DNA from: an uncultured Akkermansia sp.
GTDB lineage: Bacteria; Verrucomicrobiota; Verrucomicrobiia; Verrucomicrobiales; Akkermansiaceae
Assembly: GCA_900766865.1 (NCBI GenBank)
Contig: CAAFXA010000112.1
Coordinates: forward strand, 1 to 10,978
Direction of reading: 5' to 3'
DNA: 10,978 bases
The notes below the pieces were generated by a model, which made no database searches, had not been told where the DNA came from, and saw only the letters and a list, made by a program, of their open reading frames with translations. Below, in pieces: positions 6,262-10,978 of this stretch. Numbering within the stretch: the first letter of the stretch is position 1; each line of letters opens with the position of its first letter. The position numbers were made by a program, and so were the translations under genes.

Positions 6262-6312
6262 AAAAAATCAGCAGAAAGTCATAAAAAATGCAATTTTTAT
6301 CGAAAAAAATTG
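6262..6312. promoter_or_regulatory. Phased A-tracts and overlapping palindromes between divergent genes
   Basis: Five A- or T-runs occur at 6262-6267, 6275-6277, 6283-6288, 6294-6298 and 6303-6309. Their centres are about 9.5 to 11.5 bp apart, close to the helical repeat, which is the pattern of intrinsically bent DNA. Two near-perfect palindromes, at 6281-6300 (arms ATAAAAA/TTTTTAT around A-TGCA-A) and 6291-6312 (arms CAATTTTT/AAAAATTG around A-TCGA-A), share one arm. The region can act as UP elements or as a binding site for a nucleoid protein or repressor; which one is unknown. No convincing -35/-10 pair could be fixed for the rightward gene. Confidence 0.5.
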
Positions 6313-6336
6313 TTTACCGGGCGCCTTTATGAGTGT

Positions 6337-7377
6337 ATGAAACAGATTTTACTCGTTATTCTGGTGTTTATGTCTGCTCTCCAGCCCTGCGCCATGGCAG
6401 ATTTTGCCCGCCCCGAGGAGTTCGGCGCGCCCAGGCTGGAGCTGGTACCAGTTTTCGGGGGAAAAGAAACAGAGCGCCTCTGGGGATTGAAACACAGTGG
6501 GAATTCCCTGCATGCCACGCTACAGGGTATCAGAGGTTCTTGGGGTAAATACGCCACTGTACTGCTGCGCACCATGCGGGGACGACAGGTGAGAGTTCCA
6601 GCACACGCACTTGATGACGCCAGTGTGGACTTCCTGTCTCATTGGCTGAAGAAGCATGAGTTCGAGCCAATCGAAACGCTGAATCACGGCACCATCTGCG
6701 GAAAAATTCTGGCGGTCAGTCCCGGCGCGTTGCCGGACGAGTTCACTCTGCAACTGCAGGCAGCGGATGGACGTGTGGTCAACTGGCCCGTTACGACGAA
6801 CGCGAAGTCGCGCCAGACTGTGCTGCAGCTCAGTCCGGCAGCTCTTGAGCATGTTAAACGCTGGCAACAGAATCACCCGCAGTCAGCTCATCAGCGGCCG
6901 CTGCCTGTAGCGAGCGATACAAATGAAGCACTCGTGTACAGCGAGCTGCGCGGTGTTACCACTGTCGTACTCTTCCTGGGCAAGCGAGGAAGCGGCAAGG
7001 ATACAGCATTCCGCCACTACCTTGCACAACACCCGAGTGCAGCAGCGGAGTGGAGTAATCGATTCGTTTTTCTGCTGGTGTATGCGGAAAACAATGGCTC
7101 CTATTCGCCGGAACTGTGCCGCAAGCTAGATGAATTTGCCTACCAGCACAATGTACAGGTGGACGGTTTCACCAACATGATGACATTCGTATTACCCAGC
7201 ACCTATGCCTGGCAGGAGGAACACGCGAACCCCGGTCTTCTGTGTGGTATGTCCTTTATCGGCAACCCGGATGCAGGCCAGAGACACGTCGTCCTCCAAC
7301 GCATACATACATTCCGCATGAAGACAGAAGACTTCCTTCGTTACGAACCTTCTGCAACACCTTTCCTTAACAACTGA
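6337..7377 (+). CDS. Secreted protein with two SHD1-like beta modules and a thioredoxin-like domain without CxxC
   Basis: 346 residues from the ATG at 6337, chosen because it starts a clear signal peptide (MKQILLVILVFMSALQPCAMA, cleavage near residue 21). Not a family I can name. Residues ~47-104 (LWGLKHSGNSLHA, then TVLLRTMRGRQVRVPAHAL) and ~118-176 (ICGKILAVS, LQLQAADGRVVNW) resemble SHD1-type beta modules, with their 'dGr.v.vp..L' signature. Residues ~205-320 look like a thioredoxin-like alpha/beta domain: strand TTVVLFLG, helix AFRHYLAQHP, strand RFVFLLVYAENN, then VQVDGFTNMMTFVLPS. The thioredoxin CxxC position is occupied by GKRGSGKD (215-222), which looks like a Walker A loop but ends in Asp. 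It is followed after 3 bp by a gene for a larger protein with the same kind of module. An envelope location is inferred; there is no evidence for catalysis. Confidence 0.72.
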   Translation: MKQILLVILVFMSALQPCAMADFARPEEFGAPRLELVPVFGGKETERLWGLKHSGNSLHATLQGIRGSWGKYATVLLRTMRGRQVRVPAHALDDASVDFLSHWLKKHEFEPIETLNHGTICGKILAVSPGALPDEFTLQLQAADGRVVNWPVTTNAKSRQTVLQLSPAALEHVKRWQQNHPQSAHQRPLPVASDTNEALVYSELRGVTTVVLFLGKRGSGKDTAFRHYLAQHPSAAAEWSNRFVFLLVYAENNGSYSPELCRKLDEFAYQHNVQVDGFTNMMTFVLPSTYAWQEEHANPGLLCGMSFIGNPDAGQRHVVLQRIHTFRMKTEDFLRYEPSATPFLNN

Positions 7378-7380
7378 TTT

Positions 7381-10300
7381 ATGAAAAAATCCTCCCTTCT
7401 TCTGTTATCTTTCGTGTTGAGCTGTACAGCCATAGCACAGCAGAGCGCATATATTTTACCACCAGAAGCACAGCCCATACCGGCAGCTACACTCACATCG
7501 CGACTGGACGCCTTGCTGCGCAACAATAATGATGATGAAGCCTTCTACCAGCTGAGCTTCAGCAGCAAATCCATCGACCTGTCTATCAGTAAGCTCACGC
7601 CTGAACAGCAGAAAAAACTGCCGGAGTTGATTGAATACCGGAACATCCTGAACATGCGCTCCAGATTCACAACAGACCCGGGGAGAAAATTCGTGTTGCG
7701 CATGCGTGACTTCATTCGCACGGAAATGAAGCCTCAGGAGCGCCTGAAAGAGCTCCAAAAATGGCTCTGGAAAAGCGATAAACATAGCTGGGCTCAGCTG
7801 GAAATGCTACGCCGCGCGATGATGTATTATGCTGGCTACACGGGCAGAGTCATGGCAGATGCCCGCATCACATGGAACTTTATCCGCAACTATTCCGATG
7901 GCGCACCTGTGCGACTCAGTCTGGAACAGGAACGAAAACTGACTGAACTTCTCGGTCACAGTCACAGTACCTTCGTTCACTCGGAAAAAGCCCTCAGCGG
8001 AGGGATAGCCACAGCCACCAGCCAGGGACGTGAGAGGCTCCATAACTTGTTGGCTTCGCTCATATGGCAGAATCCGCATGCAGCTCTTGCTCTGGCGCGA
8101 GGAAAAGGACTGTATGGCTACGAGTTGCTGGCGATGGAGCCCGGTTCCACACCTGCTTTCCTGAGCAGTAAAGGAATTCTTCATTACAGAGAATATGGTC
8201 ACGATGCCCCGGAAAGCTGCCTGACAGCCTTGCAATTCCCGGCAGCGGATGTTAATACGTTGAGGCAGCAGAATGCCCGCCTACCCGAAGAATTGAGAGC
8301 GCTTGCTCCGCGCTGTATGCTGGCCCTGGGAAACAATGCAGCAGAGTGGGAACCGGTACATCTGAGCTCCCGAGATATTTCCCGCTGGCCGGATGCTTCA
8401 GCCGTCACATTACCTGGCTGGAAACCTGAGTTGCTGGGGCTGGCAGACGAAGATACACGCACTGTTATGGCTGCGTTTGATGGTGACATGGGGATGTTGG
8501 CCAGACTTCTGGATGGTGTGCAGCAGCACCACGGCACCTCCGCATTGCTGGCCAAAGCCCTGCAGGAATGCAATGATGTTCGCCCCCTGCCCGCTGATGG
8601 CAGCTTACCGGTATTTGTGCGACTGGCTCTCAGCCTGGAGGCAGATGGGCTCACGCTGGATTTTGAGCCGGACTCCGGTTTTGATTTTCCTTCCTCAGAA
8701 TCGCAGTTCCCCATTCTGGCGGAAGCATGCCGTAATATACCCCGACTTCTGCACCGCATCACGCTGGAACTGGCCTTGCTGGAGAAACACGACCGGCATG
8801 CTGAACTGGAGAAATCCTGTACAGCACTGGCTCGTCTGCTGAATCGCCATTCCCTCTGGCCGCTTATCATCTGCCAGCGCGAACTGCGTGGATTCAGTCC
8901 ACGGGCGCTACTGACGCTATTCCGGCACTATGAAGGGGAAAAAGCTCCTCTTCGCCGTTATGGCGAAGCTATGGGAATGGAATCGGAAATGACCGTGGCC
9001 GCACTGGCTTCCGAAGATGATGCTGGTGACAATCTGATGCACGCTGCGCGCATCAGTGGAGCCCTGCCTTCTGAGGAACACCAACGCTCCGAATCTGCCG
9101 AGGCCCTGCTTTCCCTGGCTCACAAACACGCACAGGATGAAGACCCCGGCATTTGTGGCAGCATTATCTCGCTCTTGCTGCGTTCCGGCATGGCAGAGCC
9201 TCTTCTTGCCCGAGAGAACTGGCCGATACGCTTTTTCTGTGGCGCCTATAGTGCCAATGGTTTACGGTTAATTGAAGCACTGATAGCTACCGGCAGACGC
9301 ACCGAAGCGGAAAAACTGCTGGCCACCATGGCAGAACAGGACTACACTCGAGCCACTCCTGCCTGGCGTCTCGCAGCCGCACTTCTGGCGACATCACCGG
9401 AGGAAGCCGCGAGACTTCGCAGGGACGCATTACTTCTCACCATGCTGTGGCGCACCTGCGATGAGACAATCTACACAGAAGGGCTGGAATTACTGGCATC
9501 TACACCGGAGGGGGCAGAAAATGCTGTTCGTCTCTCCCTCATCTGCACGCAGGGGCGTAGTGCCGGCATTACGCCCGCTATGGCGGAAATGTTCCTTCGC
9601 CACGGGCTGCACAGGAAAGCAGCATTCGTGTATGAATACCTTCTGTGCGAAGGTGTTTCCACGGCCACCCCGTACGGAGCTATTCCCAATCAGGCAGATA
9701 TTGCCCGCTACCGAACACTGGCGCAGGAGTGTCTGCAGAAAACCGGAGCTCCCGCAAAGGAACAAAAGCGACAGAACGAAGCAGCTCCGGTTACACCCTA
9801 TCTTTTCACGGCCAGTGCGCCATGTGAATGGCGCCTGAAGAACGGCAGCAGCGTAAAAGGGCGTCTGGTGGGTGTATACGAACAACCGGAGGCGCTTTGT
9901 ATTCAGGCAGAAGACGGCAGCAGCTGTTTGCTGTTGCAGAAGGAACTGACAGAATCGCCGGCTCAACGTATCGACAGCTGGAAGAAGGAGAATGGAATCT
10001 GCCTCTGGGAGTGGAAGCGCGCTCCGTACCGCCTCGCTAATTTTGACAAGGAATGGGGGTTCCCCCTTTATGCCTACCCGGATTTTGGTAAACCCGGACA
10101 CCACATTCTCGTGGTGCAACGCCCGGATAACAGCATTTCCCATCTCCGGACCTTCGGTCTGGTCGGTAAGCAGGCAGAGCTGGCCTCCGACTTCTGCAAG
10201 AAAAATGCTCAGCAGAGTCAGCAGCTACACCTGGCAACCACACCCGCGCAGGCAATGCAAATGGCAGCCGGCACACCGTTACCTGTTCTGGTGCTGTTCG

Positions 10301-10689
10301 TTACAGAAAACTCCATTGACCCGATGCCTTCGTCTGTGGCCAATCCGGCTCAGAGCCTGTATCTTTATCTGGCTGCACACCCGGAAGCCCCCAGTATCTG
10401 GCGCGATAAGTTTATTCTGCTCCCGGTTGTGCGCGAGCAAATCGGCAGCAGTTTCGGTTTTTCCGCAGCCGCGCGCCAGGAGCTCCTGCAGCTGGAGCAG
10501 CAATACCGCCCCGACACTACAGCCCATGAGTCCCAGCTCCTCAGAAAGCTCGATTCTCTGAGCGGCAACAGCATACTCTCCGGCCTCCATGGCTGCCTGA
10601 TTTCTCCGCAGGAGACGAAAACAGGCATTCTGGAGCTCGCACCGGCATCTGTACTGCCGCAGGATTTCCCTGTCTTGTCGGACAAATGA
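7381..10689 (+). CDS. Very large secreted helical-repeat protein with SHD1-like and thioredoxin-like C-terminus
   Basis: 1102 residues; I do not recognise it as a named family. N-terminal signal peptide MKKSSLLLLSFVLSCTAIA, with cleavage probably before Q20. Residues ~30-790 are almost entirely predicted-helical, rich in Leu/Ala/Glu, with TPR-like helical pairs most evident around 640-790 (IEALIATGRRTEAEKLLATM; FLRHGLHRKAAFVYEYLL). Residues ~811-875 form an SHD1-like unit (CEWRLKNGSSVKGRLVGVY, IQAEDGSSCLLL), ~881-943 a possible second beta unit, and ~964-1050 a thioredoxin-like domain (PVLVLFV, LYLYLAAHPEAPSIWRDKF, ILLPVV). The last of these aligns by eye with the C-terminal domain of the preceding 346-residue protein, again with no CxxC. 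It begins 3 bp after that gene, without a Shine-Dalgarno sequence, so translation is probably coupled. A scaffold or protein-protein interaction role in the envelope is a guess. Confidence 0.8.
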   Translation: MKKSSLLLLSFVLSCTAIAQQSAYILPPEAQPIPAATLTSRLDALLRNNNDDEAFYQLSFSSKSIDLSISKLTPEQQKKLPELIEYRNILNMRSRFTTDPGRKFVLRMRDFIRTEMKPQERLKELQKWLWKSDKHSWAQLEMLRRAMMYYAGYTGRVMADARITWNFIRNYSDGAPVRLSLEQERKLTELLGHSHSTFVHSEKALSGGIATATSQGRERLHNLLASLIWQNPHAALALARGKGLYGYELLAMEPGSTPAFLSSKGILHYREYGHDAPESCLTALQFPAADVNTLRQQNARLPEELRALAPRCMLALGNNAAEWEPVHLSSRDISRWPDASAVTLPGWKPELLGLADEDTRTVMAAFDGDMGMLARLLDGVQQHHGTSALLAKALQECNDVRPLPADGSLPVFVRLALSLEADGLTLDFEPDSGFDFPSSESQFPILAEACRNIPRLLHRITLELALLEKHDRHAELEKSCTALARLLNRHSLWPLIICQRELRGFSPRALLTLFRHYEGEKAPLRRYGEAMGMESEMTVAALASEDDAGDNLMHAARISGALPSEEHQRSESAEALLSLAHKHAQDEDPGICGSIISLLLRSGMAEPLLARENWPIRFFCGAYSANGLRLIEALIATGRRTEAEKLLATMAEQDYTRATPAWRLAAALLATSPEEAARLRRDALLLTMLWRTCDETIYTEGLELLASTPEGAENAVRLSLICTQGRSAGITPAMAEMFLRHGLHRKAAFVYEYLLCEGVSTATPYGAIPNQADIARYRTLAQECLQKTGAPAKEQKRQNEAAPVTPYLFTASAPCEWRLKNGSSVKGRLVGVYEQPEALCIQAEDGSSCLLLQKELTESPAQRIDSWKKENGICLWEWKRAPYRLANFDKEWGFPLYAYPDFGKPGHHILVVQRPDNSISHLRTFGLVGKQAELASDFCKKNAQQSQQLHLATTPAQAMQMAAGTPLPVLVLFVTENSIDPMPSSVANPAQSLYLYLAAHPEAPSIWRDKFILLPVVREQIGSSFGFSAAARQELLQLEQQYRPDTTAHESQLLRKLDSLSGNSILSGLHGCLISPQETKTGILELAPASVLPQDFPVLSDK

Positions 10690-10727
10690 GTGGTAGAAAT
10701 TCCTGCGGAAAAGGCAGGCTGCACTTC

Positions 10728-10751
10728 ATTTCCGCTACTTATGGCGGAGAT
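10728..10751 (+). terminator. Possible terminator hairpin after the secreted-protein gene pair
   Basis: The arms ATTTCCGC (10728-10735) and GCGGAGAT (10744-10751) can form an 8-bp stem with one G-U pair and an 8-nt loop. Only a weak U-containing tail follows (TGTGTG), so intrinsic termination would be inefficient. A smaller hairpin, CCTGC/GCAGG (10702-10706 with 10714-10718), lies just upstream. Confidence 0.3.
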
Positions 10752-10777
10752 TGTGTGACTGCATGAGCGGAATAGGC

Positions 10778-10806
10778 TTGACTTTGCACCGAACGGAAGG
10801 CAGAAT
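10778..10806 (+). promoter_or_regulatory. Sigma70-type promoter of def
   Basis: -35 TTGACT (10778-10783), a 17-bp spacer, and -10 CAGAAT (10801-10806, 4 of 6 consensus bases). The predicted start is near 10813, giving a leader of about 18 nt without a Shine-Dalgarno sequence before the ATG at 10831. Confidence 0.5.
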
Positions 10807-10830
10807 GGCTTACCTACATCTCATCAGATT

Positions 10831-10978
10831 ATGCTTCTTTCCATCACACAATACGGTGACCCGGTACTGCGCGCGGTAAGCGCGCCGGTAGAACATGTGG
10901 ACGACGCCATCCGTGGACTGGCCGCCAACATGATTGAGACCATGTACGCAGCCAATGGAATCGGTCTTGCCGCGCCCC
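10831..10978 (+). CDS. def: Peptide deformylase, N-terminal fragment (3' end outside window)
   Basis: The first 49 residues of peptide deformylase, which removes the formyl group from the initiator methionine of nascent proteins at the ribosome. The start [14 protein letters not shown] matches the family's N-terminal 'i..yGdpvLr' pattern, followed by a helix ([18 protein letters not shown]) and the first conserved motif GIGLAAP, cut by the window edge just where the Gln of GxGLAAPQ is expected. The metal-binding motifs EGCLS and HExDH lie outside the window. The ATG at 10831 is chosen because it puts the family pattern at the very N-terminus; the ATG at 10805 is in another frame. The gene has its own predicted promoter, separating it from the secreted-protein genes upstream. 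Confidence 0.93.
   Translation, partial: MLLSITQYGDPVLRAVSAPVEHVDDAIRGLAANMIETMYAANGIGLAAP

Noticed and set aside
8199..8870. 223-codon minus-strand open frame inside the 1102-residue gene
   Set aside because: Ser/Arg-rich low-complexity composition, no start context, opposite a long coherent frame.
1..10978. CRISPR arrays, tRNA/rRNA genes, insertion sequences or phage genes
   Set aside because: No regularly spaced repeats, no cloverleaf-like or rRNA-like sequence, and no transposase or integrase motifs were seen.

Overview
The window is a stretch of bacterial chromosome, moderately GC-rich by eye, densely packed, with no mobile element, tRNA, rRNA or CRISPR array that I can see. It most resembles a member of the Verrucomicrobiota, possibly Akkermansia-like. 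That assignment is an inference: it rests on two large secreted proteins carrying what look like SHD1-type beta modules (common in the Planctomycetes/Verrucomicrobia group), on starts that mostly lack a Shine-Dalgarno sequence, and on the style of the housekeeping genes. No species can be named from the sequence alone.

Left part (1-1121): the 3' end of a tlyA-type rRNA methyltransferase gene (+) meets aroK (shikimate kinase, -) with 3 bp between the stop codons. aroK is driven by a good promoter that lies back to back with a second good promoter. The second one reads right into a gene for a 63-residue single-span membrane protein, and its predicted transcript is nearly leaderless.

Central part (1042-6210), all on the minus strand: mutL, then a ROK-family sugar kinase, an RsmB/RsmF-type m5C RNA methyltransferase, an unrecognised small secreted protein with a Cys/His cluster, and a secreted alpha/beta hydrolase. 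The last four are tightly packed (gaps of 7 and 18 bp, then an 11-bp overlap) and probably form one operon with its own promoter just before the ROK gene. The hydrolase gene runs 80 bp into the convergent small membrane-protein gene. Two of these housekeeping proteins deviate from family motifs: the MutL lacks recognisable endonuclease/metal motifs, and the ROK kinase lacks all the usual zinc ligands.

Right part (6211-10978): an AT-rich divergent intergenic region with helically phased A-tracts and overlapping palindromes separates mutL from a two-gene cluster (+) that encodes secreted proteins of 346 and 1102 residues. Both appear to end in the same kind of module, SHD1-like beta units followed by a thioredoxin-like domain without the CxxC active site; in the larger protein it follows about 780 residues of alpha-helical repeat. 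Their function is unknown, and they are the most novel part of the window. After a 141-bp gap with a possible terminator hairpin and a recognisable promoter, the window ends inside def (peptide deformylase).
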